Shown here piece by piece: positions 5,953-13,233 of a stretch of 18,076 nt of DNA. The stretch comes from Bacillota bacterium (lineage in GTDB: Bacteria > Bacillota > Clostridia > Lachnospirales > Lachnospiraceae), in assembly GCA_023387635.1 (NCBI GenBank), contig JAEWHU010000184.1, positions 1 through 18,076 on the forward strand, in the 5' to 3' direction. The position numbers and the translations under genes were made by a program. The notes under the pieces were generated by a model. That model was not told the origin of the DNA, made no database searches, and saw only the letters and a program-made list of their open reading frames with translations. The first letter of the stretch is position 1. Each line of letters begins with the position of its first letter.

Positions 5953-6894
5953 ATGAATAAAATTCATAAAATTGCTTTCATCTTTCCAGGTCAAGGCTCC
6001 CAATACGTCGGTATGGGGGAAGATTTTTATAATAACTTTGAATGCTGTAAAGATGTGTTTAATGAGTCATCAAACCTTCTAGACATTGATATGAAAAGAT
6101 TATGTTTTGAAGATAATGAACAAATCAATTTAACTAGGTATACTCAAATTGCAATGGTAACAGTATGTCGTGCAATTTTAACGAAAATAGAATCCATGGG
6201 TATAAGAGCAGATGTATGCGCAGGTTTAAGCCTTGGTGAATATCCTGCTCTAATGGCAAGTGGAATTATAAGTTTTAAAGATGGATTATTAGTAGTAAAA
6301 AAAAGAGGCGAGCTTATGGAAGAAGCAGTAGAGCCAGGAATTGGTATGATGGCAGCTGTTCTTGGATTAGAGAATGGTTTACTTGAGTCCATTTGCAAGG
6401 AGTCAAATGGAACTGTAACAGTAGCTAACTATAACTGTAACGGCCAGGCGGTAATAACTGGAGTAAGGAAAAGTGTATTACAAATAAGCGAAAGATTAAA
6501 AGAAGTAGGTGCTAAAAAGGTAATTCCTCTAAATGTAAGTGGGCCTTTCCATTCGCCTATGTTAAAAGAGGCAGGAGAAAAATTATATCAGGTGTTAGAA
6601 AAAGCCAGGATAAATGAACCAGTTATACCATACGTATCCAATGTAAATGCAAGTTATATTACAGAGAGTAAAGATATAGCAAGTCTTTTATCAAAGCAAG
6701 TTTATTCACCTGTATTATGGCAGCAAAGTATTGAAACTATGATAGATAATAATGTTACAACAATGATTGAAATTGGTCCAGGTAAAACTTTATCTGCTAT
6801 GGTAAGGAAGATAAACAAAGAGATTAAGTGCATTAATATTGATAAAGTAGAGGATTTGGATAAATTAAAGGAGGTCCTACATGCTTACAGGTAA
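5953..6894 (+). CDS. fabD: Malonyl-CoA:ACP transacylase
   Basis: 313 residues when started at ATG 5953, the codon served by TTGGAG 6 nt upstream. A longer in-frame opening to 5863 would translate the hairpin repeat and lacks an SD. The enzyme moves malonyl from CoA to ACP, providing the extender unit for FabF. Motifs: FPGQGSQYVGMG (11-22); nucleophile Ser93 in GLSLGEYPAL (91-100), with Leu in place of the common His before the Ser; Arg118 (KKRGE), which binds the malonyl carboxylate; and His200 in GPFHSPM, the partner of Ser93. Full length with no damage. It overlaps fabG by 14 nt, implying translational coupling. Confidence 0.95.
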   Translation: MNKIHKIAFIFPGQGSQYVGMGEDFYNNFECCKDVFNESSNLLDIDMKRLCFEDNEQINLTRYTQIAMVTVCRAILTKIESMGIRADVCAGLSLGEYPALMASGIISFKDGLLVVKKRGELMEEAVEPGIGMMAAVLGLENGLLESICKESNGTVTVANYNCNGQAVITGVRKSVLQISERLKEVGAKKVIPLNVSGPFHSPMLKEAGEKLYQVLEKARINEPVIPYVSNVNASYITESKDIASLLSKQVYSPVLWQQSIETMIDNNVTTMIEIGPGKTLSAMVRKINKEIKCINIDKVEDLDKLKEVLHAYR

Positions 6895-7621
6895 AGTTGC
6901 TCTTGTTACAGGAGGAAGTAGAGGAATAGGAAGGAAAATTGCTTTAACTTTGGCAAACTATGGTGCCACAGTTATTATTAATTACTGTGGTTCTAAGGAA
7001 AAAGCAGAAGAAACCTTAGATATCATCTTAAAAAATGGCGGAAAAGGTTCTATATATCAAGGTAATGTTAAAGAACCAAAGGTAGTGAAAGAGATGTTCT
7101 CTACTGTTCTAAAGGAATACAAACATATAGATATTCTTGTTAATAATGCAGGAATAACTAGGGATAATCTGTGTATTAAAATGTCGGAAGCAGAATGGGA
7201 TGAGGTAATTGATGTTAATCTAAAAGGAACATTCCTTTGTCTACAGCAAGCATCTAAAGTAATGATAAAACAAAGAAGTGGAAGTATTATTAACATTTCG
7301 TCCATTATAGGAATTAATGGTAATCCAGGACAAATTAATTATAGTGCAGCAAAAGCTGGAGTGATTGGTATGACAAAAACATTAGCGAAAGAAATTGGCG
7401 TAAGAGGAATTCGTGTTAATGCCATTGCACCTGGTTATATAAATACAGATATGACAGCAGTCTTAAAAGAAGAATTAAAAGAACAAATTGCTGGTATGGT
7501 TCCACTAAAAAGACTTGGTGAATGCGAAGACATTGCGGAAATGGTAGCATTTTTAGCATCGGATAAAGCATCCTATATCACCGGTCAGGTTATTCAAATT
7601 GATGGTGGACTTTCAATATAA
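6881..7621 (+). CDS. fabG: 3-oxoacyl-ACP reductase
   Basis: A 246-residue short-chain dehydrogenase/reductase. It reduces 3-ketoacyl-ACP to 3-hydroxyacyl-ACP with NADPH. Motifs: the nucleotide-binding TGGSRGIG (10-17), NNAG (88-91), and the catalytic set Asn113-Ser141-Tyr154-Lys158 (the last three in NISSIIG and NYSAAKAG). The C-terminal YITGQVIQIDGG is also typical. It starts inside fabD behind a strong SD (AAAGGAGG, 6867-6874). The 109 nt after its stop hold two hairpin repeats and a mini-ORF before fabF. Confidence 0.95.
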   Translation: MLTGKVALVTGGSRGIGRKIALTLANYGATVIINYCGSKEKAEETLDIILKNGGKGSIYQGNVKEPKVVKEMFSTVLKEYKHIDILVNNAGITRDNLCIKMSEAEWDEVIDVNLKGTFLCLQQASKVMIKQRSGSIINISSIIGINGNPGQINYSAAKAGVIGMTKTLAKEIGVRGIRVNAIAPGYINTDMTAVLKEELKEQIAGMVPLKRLGECEDIAEMVAFLASDKASYITGQVIQIDGGLSI

Positions 7622-7630
7622 ATTGATAAT

Positions 7631-7661
7631 ATGCGTGCTATTACGCAGACGGGAGCAAAGT
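7631..7661 (+). repeat. SD-bearing hairpin repeat, copy B (after fabG)
   Basis: TGCGT (7632-7636) pairs with ACGCA (7643-7647), followed by GAC and GGGAG (7651-7655), then CAAAGT up to a GTG at 7662. The spacing from GGGAG to the start codon (6 nt) is identical to copy C. It does not precede a full gene, only the 11-codon frame at 7662. Confidence 0.7.
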
Positions 7662-7697
7662 GTGAAAGAAGAACATTTTCACACTGCCCTTGATTAA
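7662..7697 (+). CDS. 11-codon mini-ORF between two hairpin repeats
   Basis: GTG start, 11 codons (MKEEHFHTALD), stop TAA at 7695. It has a good SD (GGGAG) 6 nt upstream, supplied by repeat copy B, and ends 1 nt before copy C begins. Its 5' part lies in a perfect 9-bp stem (7659-7667 with 7677-7685) that encloses the GTG start. It could be a leader peptide, a deletion relic of a larger gene, or chance. It resembles no protein I know. Confidence 0.25.
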   Translation: MKEEHFHTALD

Positions 7698-7698
7698 T

Positions 7699-7730
7699 AT
7701 GCGTGCGGAGCACGCAGACGGGAGCAAAAT
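7699..7730 (+). repeat. SD-bearing hairpin repeat, copy C (before fabF)
   Basis: The best copy: TGCGTGC (7700-7706) pairs with GCACGCA (7710-7716) around GGA. It is followed by GAC, GGGAG (7720-7724, the fabF SD), CAAAAT and the ATG at 7731. It is nearly identical to copy B from the hairpin to the start codon. Confidence 0.75.
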
Positions 7731-8966
7731 ATGAAGAGAGTAGTTATAACTGGAATGGGGATTATATCCCCCCTTGGTAATAATATAAATGATTTTTGGA
7801 AGAACATAAAAGATGGAAAGACTGCATTTAAGCCGATATCTTATTTTGATACAAGTGAATATAAAGTAAAATTAGCTGCCCAAGTATCTGACTTTAATCC
7901 AGAAAACTATATGGATATTAAAACTGCAAAAAGAATGGAAGCTTTTAGTCAATTTGCAGTAGCTGCAGCTAAGGAAGCTATTGAAGATTCTAAATTAGAT
8001 TTAGACAAAGAGGATTTAACTCGTATTGGTGTTTCCATTGGTTCTGGAATTGGAAGCCTACAATCCATTGAGAGAGAACATGCAAAGTTATTAGATAAAG
8101 GGCCAAAGAGAATTGCACCATTACTAATACCTATGATGATTTCTAATATGGCAGCAGGAAATGTAGCCATTCAGTTTGGATTGCAAGGAAAGTGTACTAA
8201 TATAGTAACAGCATGTGCAACTGGTACCCACTCAATCGGAGATGCATATCGTTATATCCAATGTAATGAAGTTGATGTTATGTTAGCAGGAGGAACAGAA
8301 GCTGCAATTACTCCACTTGGAGTTGCAGGATTTAGTGCTTTAACAGCGATGACAACAAGTGAAGATCCAAGGAGAGCATCCATTCCATTTGATAAAGAAA
8401 GAAGTGGATTTGTTATGGGAGAAGGTGCAGGAGTTGTTGTTCTAGAATCTTATGAACATGCAAAAGCTAGGGGAGCGAATATTCTAGCTGAACTAGTTGG
8501 CTATGGAGCTACTTGTGATGCCTATCACATTACATCACCAAGTGAAGACGGAGATGGTGCAGCAAGGGCTATGTTATTTGCAATTAATGAAGCTGGAATA
8601 AAGCCAGAAGATGTAGATTATATAAATGCTCATGGCACGAGTACTCATCACAATGATTTGTATGAAACTAGATCAATAAAAAAAGCTTTTGGTGAACATG
8701 CATATAAGCTTAATGTAAATTCAACAAAATCTATGGTGGGACATTTACTTGGAGCGGCTGGAGCTGTTGAATTTATTGTATGTGTAAAGAGTTTAATGGA
8801 AGATTACATTCATGCAACAGTAGGATATGAAATAGAAGACGAAGAACTTGATCTTAATTATACAAAAGAACCAAGAGTTGGTGAACCTGTGAATTATGCC
8901 ATATCTAATTCGTTAGGTTTTGGAGGACACAATGGAAGTCTTTTGGTTAAAAAATATGTTAATTAG
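7731..8966 (+). CDS. fabF: 3-oxoacyl-ACP synthase II (KAS II)
   Basis: A 411-residue condensing enzyme. It joins malonyl-ACP to acyl-ACP with loss of CO2, the elongation step. The Cys-His-His triad of KAS I/II is visible: Cys162 (NIVTACATG), His301 (NAHGTSTHHND) and His338 (KSMVGHLLGAAGAVE). The stretch after the first His reads HGTSTHHND where HGTSTPLND is usual, a mild variation outside the catalytic residue. The C-terminal NSLGFGGHNGSLL is typical. Normal length. The SD is supplied by the hairpin repeat just upstream. No fabH (KAS III) lies in the window, so chain initiation must be encoded elsewhere. Confidence 0.95.
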   Translation: MKRVVITGMGIISPLGNNINDFWKNIKDGKTAFKPISYFDTSEYKVKLAAQVSDFNPENYMDIKTAKRMEAFSQFAVAAAKEAIEDSKLDLDKEDLTRIGVSIGSGIGSLQSIEREHAKLLDKGPKRIAPLLIPMMISNMAAGNVAIQFGLQGKCTNIVTACATGTHSIGDAYRYIQCNEVDVMLAGGTEAAITPLGVAGFSALTAMTTSEDPRRASIPFDKERSGFVMGEGAGVVVLESYEHAKARGANILAELVGYGATCDAYHITSPSEDGDGAARAMLFAINEAGIKPEDVDYINAHGTSTHHNDLYETRSIKKAFGEHAYKLNVNSTKSMVGHLLGAAGAVEFIVCVKSLMEDYIHATVGYEIEDEELDLNYTKEPRVGEPVNYAISNSLGFGGHNGSLLVKKYVN

Positions 8967-8978
8967 GAGGAGTAACCT

Positions 8979-9407
8979 GTGGAAGTAGAACAGATTATAA
9001 AACTGATAAAAGCAGTTTCTGAATCACCTCTAACTAAGTTTGAATATGAAGAGGAAGGTTGTAAATTGCACTTAGGTAAAGAGAATATTGTATATGAAAG
9101 AGAAGATGTGGTATTACACCCTGTAACTAGGAATAACAGCGATATTGATCACATAGAAGAAAATAAGGTGAAATGTATTACTTCACCAATGGTTGGAACT
9201 TTTTACTCTTCAAAAGAGCAAGGGAAAAGCCCTTATATAATGGTTGGAGATGTTGTTAAGAAAGGTCAAATAATTGGTATTGTTGAGGCTATGAAACTTA
9301 TGAATGAAATTGAATCTCCTTATGACGGTATTGTTGAGGAAATTTTAGTGTCTAATGAAGAAATGGTTGAGTATCTAAAGCCTTTAGTTACTATACGAGA
9401 AGCATAA
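8979..9407 (+). CDS. accB: Biotin carboxyl carrier protein of acetyl-CoA carboxylase
   Basis: A 142-residue carrier. The biotinyl domain is at about residues 66-142, with Lys106 in EAMKLMNEI as the biotinylation site. The N-terminal part (1-35) pairs with biotin carboxylase in relatives, and a flexible linker lies between. The biotin arm shuttles CO2 from AccC to AccAD. The start is GTG 8979, 7-8 nt after AGGAGGAG and 12 nt after the fabF stop. Confidence 0.94.
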   Translation: MEVEQIIKLIKAVSESPLTKFEYEEEGCKLHLGKENIVYEREDVVLHPVTRNNSDIDHIEENKVKCITSPMVGTFYSSKEQGKSPYIMVGDVVKKGQIIGIVEAMKLMNEIESPYDGIVEEILVSNEEMVEYLKPLVTIREA

Positions 9408-9471
9408 TACACATAATAAAAAAAAGACTTATAGTAACTTAAAAATGTCTTTATTTAGTTAGGAGCATAAT

Positions 9472-9894
9472 ATGTTAAATATTATTGATATACAAAAAAT
9501 TATACCACAAAGAAGTCCTTTTTTATTAATTGATAGAATTGACTTTTTAGAACCTGGAAAGCGTGCTATTGGACGAAAATGTATTACTTATAATGAGTCT
9601 TTTTTTGCTGGACATTTTCCAGAAGAGCCTGTAGTACCTGGAGTTATAGTAATAGAAGCACTAGCTCAAGTTGGTGCTGTTATCTGTTTATCAAAAGATG
9701 AGAACAAGGGAAAGAATTCTTTTTTTGGTGGAATTAATAAAGCAAAATTTCGTAGGAAAATTGTCCCTGGTGATGTTCTTACATTAGAGGTAGAACTAAT
9801 CAAAGAAAAAGGAAATATTGGTATAGCTAAGGCAAAAGCTTATGATGAGACTAGTGTATTTGCTGAAGCAGAACTTATTTTTGTGTTAGGTTAA
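9472..9894 (+). CDS. fabZ: 3-hydroxyacyl-ACP dehydratase
   Basis: A 140-residue hot-dog-fold enzyme that removes water from 3-hydroxyacyl-ACP to give trans-2-enoyl-ACP. The catalytic His48 lies in FFAGHFPEEPVVPGV and Glu62 in IEALAQVGA. Length is normal for FabZ (FabA is longer). The start has TAGGAG 7-8 nt upstream in GGAGCATAATATG, similar to the 3' end of the hairpin repeats but without the hairpin. The 64-nt gap before it has only a weak 6-bp stem. Confidence 0.95.
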   Translation: MLNIIDIQKIIPQRSPFLLIDRIDFLEPGKRAIGRKCITYNESFFAGHFPEEPVVPGVIVIEALAQVGAVICLSKDENKGKNSFFGGINKAKFRRKIVPGDVLTLEVELIKEKGNIGIAKAKAYDETSVFAEAELIFVLG

Positions 9895-9989
9895 ATTTCA
9901 GTAAGTAGGAAAGTAGATCCAGAATATACGATAAGAATAGCGTATCTAATTTCAAAAGATGTTTTAGTATAGTTTATTGGAGGTATTGA

Positions 9990-11384
9990 ATGATTAAGAA
10001 AATTTTAATAGCTAATCGTGGTGAAATTGCCTTACGAATTATACGAGGATGCAGAGAGATGGGGATAAGAACTGTTGCAATATGCTCTGATGTAGATAAA
10101 GATGCATTGCATGCCCAACTCGCTGATGAAAGTATTTGTATTGGTTCTATGGCTGCAAAGGATAGTTATCTTCGCATGGATAGAATATTAAGTGCTGCGC
10201 ATATATCAGGTGCCGACGCCATACATCCAGGGTTTGGATTTCTTTCAGAAAACAGTAAATTTGCAGAGTTATGTAAGAAATGTAATATAACTTTTATAGG
10301 GCCAACATCTGAAGTAATTGACCGTATGGGGAATAAATCAGAAGCAAGAAAAACTATGATTAATTCAGGAGTACCAGTAGTACCAGGAACGAAAGAAATC
10401 ATTGAAACGACGGAAATGGGACTTAAATATGCAAGAGAAATAGGATATCCAATTATGATAAAGGCATCTGCTGGTGGTGGTGGCAGAGGGATGCGTATTA
10501 TTGATAGAGATGAAGATTTTATTCATCATTTTGAAACAGCAAAACAAGAAGCTAAAATGGCCTTTGGTGACGATAGCATGTATATTGAAAAATATATAAA
10601 GAAAGCAAGACATATAGAATTCCAAATACTCGCGGATAACTATGGTAATGTGGTCCATCTTGGAGAAAGAGATTGTTCGATTCAAAGGAGACATCAAAAA
10701 TTGATTGAAGAGGCGCCCTCCTTATGCATTAGTGACGCCTTAAGAAAAGAGATGGGTGAGGCTGCCATAAAAGCTGCAAAGGCAGTGGGATATACGAATG
10801 CTGGAACAGTAGAATTTATTGTGGATAATGAAGGTAATTATTATTTTATAGAGATGAATACAAGGATTCAAGTTGAACATGGCATTACAGAAATGATAAC
10901 AGGAATTGACTTAGTTAAAGAACAGATTAAAATTGCAAGTGGAAATGCTCTTAGTTTTACTCAAGAGGATATTAAATTTCATGGTCATTCCATTGAATGT
11001 AGAATTAATGCGGAAAATCCATACAATAACTTTATGCCGTCCCCTGGCCTTGTGACAGGTTTGCATATGCCAGGAGGAAATGGGGTAAGAATTGATTCTG
11101 CATTGTATGCAGGATATAAAGTACCGTCCGCTTATGATTCACTTGTAGTGAAATTAATGGTACACGATGGGAATAGAGAACTTGCTATTAAAAAAATGCA
11201 AGGTGTTTTAGGGGAATTAGTGATTGAAGGAATTATTACAAATATAGATTTCTTGTACCAGCTTATTAATAATGAAGATTATATTGATGGAAATGTAGAT
11301 ACTGGATTTGTGGAACGTTTGTTATCAAATGAATTAGATATAAATCCCGCTAAGAATGTGAACAATTCCACTAAGTTAGCGTGA
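9990..11384 (+). CDS. accC: Biotin carboxylase subunit of acetyl-CoA carboxylase
   Basis: A 464-residue ATP-grasp enzyme that carboxylates the biotin on AccB using ATP and bicarbonate. Visible: N-terminal KILIANRGEIALRIIRGCRE (4-23), the glycine-rich ATP loop GGGGRGM (162-168), ERDCSIQRRHQK (226-237) and the active-site strand EMNTRIQVEHGITEM (288-302) with catalytic Arg292. The last motif usually reads EHPVTE; here it is EHGITE, so a proline next to the active site is replaced by glycine. Length is slightly above the typical 445-450. A clear SD (TTGGAGG) lies 7 nt before the ATG. It is followed within 10 nt by accD. Confidence 0.95.
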   Translation: MIKKILIANRGEIALRIIRGCREMGIRTVAICSDVDKDALHAQLADESICIGSMAAKDSYLRMDRILSAAHISGADAIHPGFGFLSENSKFAELCKKCNITFIGPTSEVIDRMGNKSEARKTMINSGVPVVPGTKEIIETTEMGLKYAREIGYPIMIKASAGGGGRGMRIIDRDEDFIHHFETAKQEAKMAFGDDSMYIEKYIKKARHIEFQILADNYGNVVHLGERDCSIQRRHQKLIEEAPSLCISDALRKEMGEAAIKAAKAVGYTNAGTVEFIVDNEGNYYFIEMNTRIQVEHGITEMITGIDLVKEQIKIASGNALSFTQEDIKFHGHSIECRINAENPYNNFMPSPGLVTGLHMPGGNGVRIDSALYAGYKVPSAYDSLVVKLMVHDGNRELAIKKMQGVLGELVIEGIITNIDFLYQLINNEDYIDGNVDTGFVERLLSNELDINPAKNVNNSTKLA

Positions 11385-11394
11385 AAGGAGTTAT

Positions 11395-12264
11395 ATGTTA
11401 AAAGAGATGTTTAAGAAAAGTTTCTCTAGTTTAGAACTAAGGAATATAAGGTTAACAGAAAAAATTAGAGAAAGCTTAGACGAGAATCAGATACCGGATG
11501 GGCTTTTTAGCAAATGTGATAAATGCAATGAGATTATCTATTCAGAAGATATGATAGACAATTATTATATATGTCCCCATTGCAATCATCATTTTAGAAT
11601 AGATCCAAGAACAAGACTTAGTATGATACTGGATAAAGGAAGTTTTGTAGAATGGGATGAAATGTTAGAAATTAGCGATCCACTATCATTTCCTGGATAT
11701 AGAGAAAAATTAGAACATACAAAGAGATTAAATAATCTGGATGAAGCGGTTGTAACAGGAAAAGGAACTATTAATGAAAAGCAAGTAGCAATTGGTGTAA
11801 TGGCGGCTACTTTTCTAATGGGAAGTATGGGTTATGTAACAGGGGAAAAAATAACTAGATTAATTGAAAGAGCAACAAATGAAAAACTTCCTTTGATTAT
11901 TTTCTGCTGTTCAGGAGGAGCAAGAATGCAAGAAGGAATTATATCCCTTATGCAGATGGCAAAAACCTCACAAGCACTTAGAAAACATGATGAAGAGGGC
12001 TTATTATACGTCTCTGTATTAACAGATCCAACAACAGGTGGTGTTATGGCTAGCTTCGCCATGCTAGGGGATGTTATTCTAGCAGAACCAAATGCACTAG
12101 TAGGATTTGCAGGGCCAAGAGTTATTGAACAAACCATAGGGCAAAAACTACCAGAAGGCTTTCAAAGATCAGAATTCTTATTAGAACATGGCTTTGTAGA
12201 CAAGATTGTAAAAAGAAATAAATTAAAGCAAACCTTGTCAACTTTAGTTAGTTGTCTTAACTAG
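11395..12264 (+). CDS. accD: Acetyl-CoA carboxylase carboxyltransferase, beta subunit
   Basis: A 289-residue protein. The N-terminal zinc ribbon has Cys41, Cys44, Cys60 and Cys63 (CDKC...CPHC), as in bacterial AccD. The crotonase-fold domain follows, with CCSGGARMQEG and DPTTGGVMASFAMLGD. With AccA it transfers CO2 from biotin to acetyl-CoA, making malonyl-CoA. The SD AAAGGAG is 6 nt upstream. It lies 11 nt before accA, consistent with balanced subunit synthesis. Confidence 0.95.
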   Translation: MLKEMFKKSFSSLELRNIRLTEKIRESLDENQIPDGLFSKCDKCNEIIYSEDMIDNYYICPHCNHHFRIDPRTRLSMILDKGSFVEWDEMLEISDPLSFPGYREKLEHTKRLNNLDEAVVTGKGTINEKQVAIGVMAATFLMGSMGYVTGEKITRLIERATNEKLPLIIFCCSGGARMQEGIISLMQMAKTSQALRKHDEEGLLYVSVLTDPTTGGVMASFAMLGDVILAEPNALVGFAGPRVIEQTIGQKLPEGFQRSEFLLEHGFVDKIVKRNKLKQTLSTLVSCLN

Positions 12265-12275
12265 GAGGAAGTATT

Positions 12276-13058
12276 ATGGATTTAACTGCATGGGAAAAAG
12301 TAAGGTTAGCAAGAAGTAGTGATAGGCCAACCACATTAGATTTTATCAATGGTATTTTTAGCATGTTTATGGAATTGCATGGTGATCGTCTTAGTGGAGA
12401 TGATGGAGCAATTATAACAGGTCTTGCAACCATTGGTGATAATACAGTTACAGTGATAGGACACCAAAAGGGTAGAACCATAAAAGAAAATGCAAAAAGA
12501 AACTATGGTATGGCAAGTCCAAAAGGATATAGAAAAGCATTAAGGTTAATGAAGCAGGCCGAAAAATTTAATAATCCAATTATAATATTTATAGATACAC
12601 CAGGTGCTTTTTGTGGAATTGATGCAGAAGAAAATGGTCAAGGAGAAGCAATTGCACGAAGCTTAATTGAGATGTCTGGAATCAAAACACCTATTCTTTC
12701 TATTATAATAGGAGAGGGTGGAAGTGGTGGAGCATTAGCCCTTGGGGTTTCGGATGAAGTGTGGATGCTAGAAAATGCAATATATTCTATATTATCGCCA
12801 GAAGGATTTGCCTCTATTTTATGGAAGGATAGCAAGCGAGCAGGGGAAGCAGCAGAAATAATGAAAATAACAGCAAAAGACCTGTATGAACTTGGTATAA
12901 TTAATAAGATTGTAGAAGAAGATAATTTGATGAAAGATAATATGGATGGTGAAGTAAATAGGTTAAGAGAGGGTATCCTTGACTTTATTTGTAGATATAA
13001 AAATAAAACCAAAGAAGATATAGTGAAGGAAAGATATAATAGATTTCGTAATATGTAA
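12276..13058 (+). CDS. accA: Acetyl-CoA carboxylase carboxyltransferase, alpha subunit
   Basis: A 260-residue crotonase-fold subunit that pairs with AccD. Motifs: HGDRLSGDDGAIITGL (35-50), IGHQKGR (61-67), FIDTPGAFCGIDAEENGQGE (105-124) and IGEGGSGGALALGVSDEVWM (145-164), followed by SILSPEGFASILWKD. It is shorter than the E. coli protein (about 319) at both ends but holds the full catalytic core. The SD AGGAGG lies 8 nt upstream. It is the last gene of the operon; a shared terminator hairpin follows. Confidence 0.95.
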   Translation: MDLTAWEKVRLARSSDRPTTLDFINGIFSMFMELHGDRLSGDDGAIITGLATIGDNTVTVIGHQKGRTIKENAKRNYGMASPKGYRKALRLMKQAEKFNNPIIIFIDTPGAFCGIDAEENGQGEAIARSLIEMSGIKTPILSIIIGEGGSGGALALGVSDEVWMLENAIYSILSPEGFASILWKDSKRAGEAAEIMKITAKDLYELGIINKIVEEDNLMKDNMDGEVNRLREGILDFICRYKNKTKEDIVKERYNRFRNM

Positions 13059-13125
13059 TGAGTTAATACAATGAACCAATCATTATGTGAATTATTCATG
13101 AGTTATTCATTATGCAAAAAAATAA

Positions 13126-13184
13126 AGGTTAAATGAATCAAAATATAATTTTGAAAAGATGTTATATTTTGACTCATTTAACCT
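13126..13184. terminator. Long convergent terminator hairpin between accA and citrate synthase
   Basis: Positions 13126-13147 pair with 13163-13184 over 22 bp with one mismatch, around a 15-nt loop. On the minus strand it is followed by TTATTTTTTTGC, a strong intrinsic terminator for citrate synthase. On the plus strand the tail is weaker (ATTCTTT) but should serve the accA side. The rest of 13059-13233 has no supported gene. Confidence 0.8.
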
Positions 13185-13233
13185 ATTCTTTAAGTATGAT
13201 GTGATGTTAATTCGAGTTTATGTTATTTTAGTA

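Noticed and set aside
10365..10697. 110-codon minus-strand frame inside accC
   Set aside because: Antisense shadow of a well-conserved gene, with no SD.
12638..13099. 153-codon minus-strand frame opposite accA
   Set aside because: Antisense shadow of accA; its composition mirrors the sense codons and no family is recognisable.
13071..13136. 21-codon frame after accA
   Set aside because: No SD, and it runs into the terminator hairpin.
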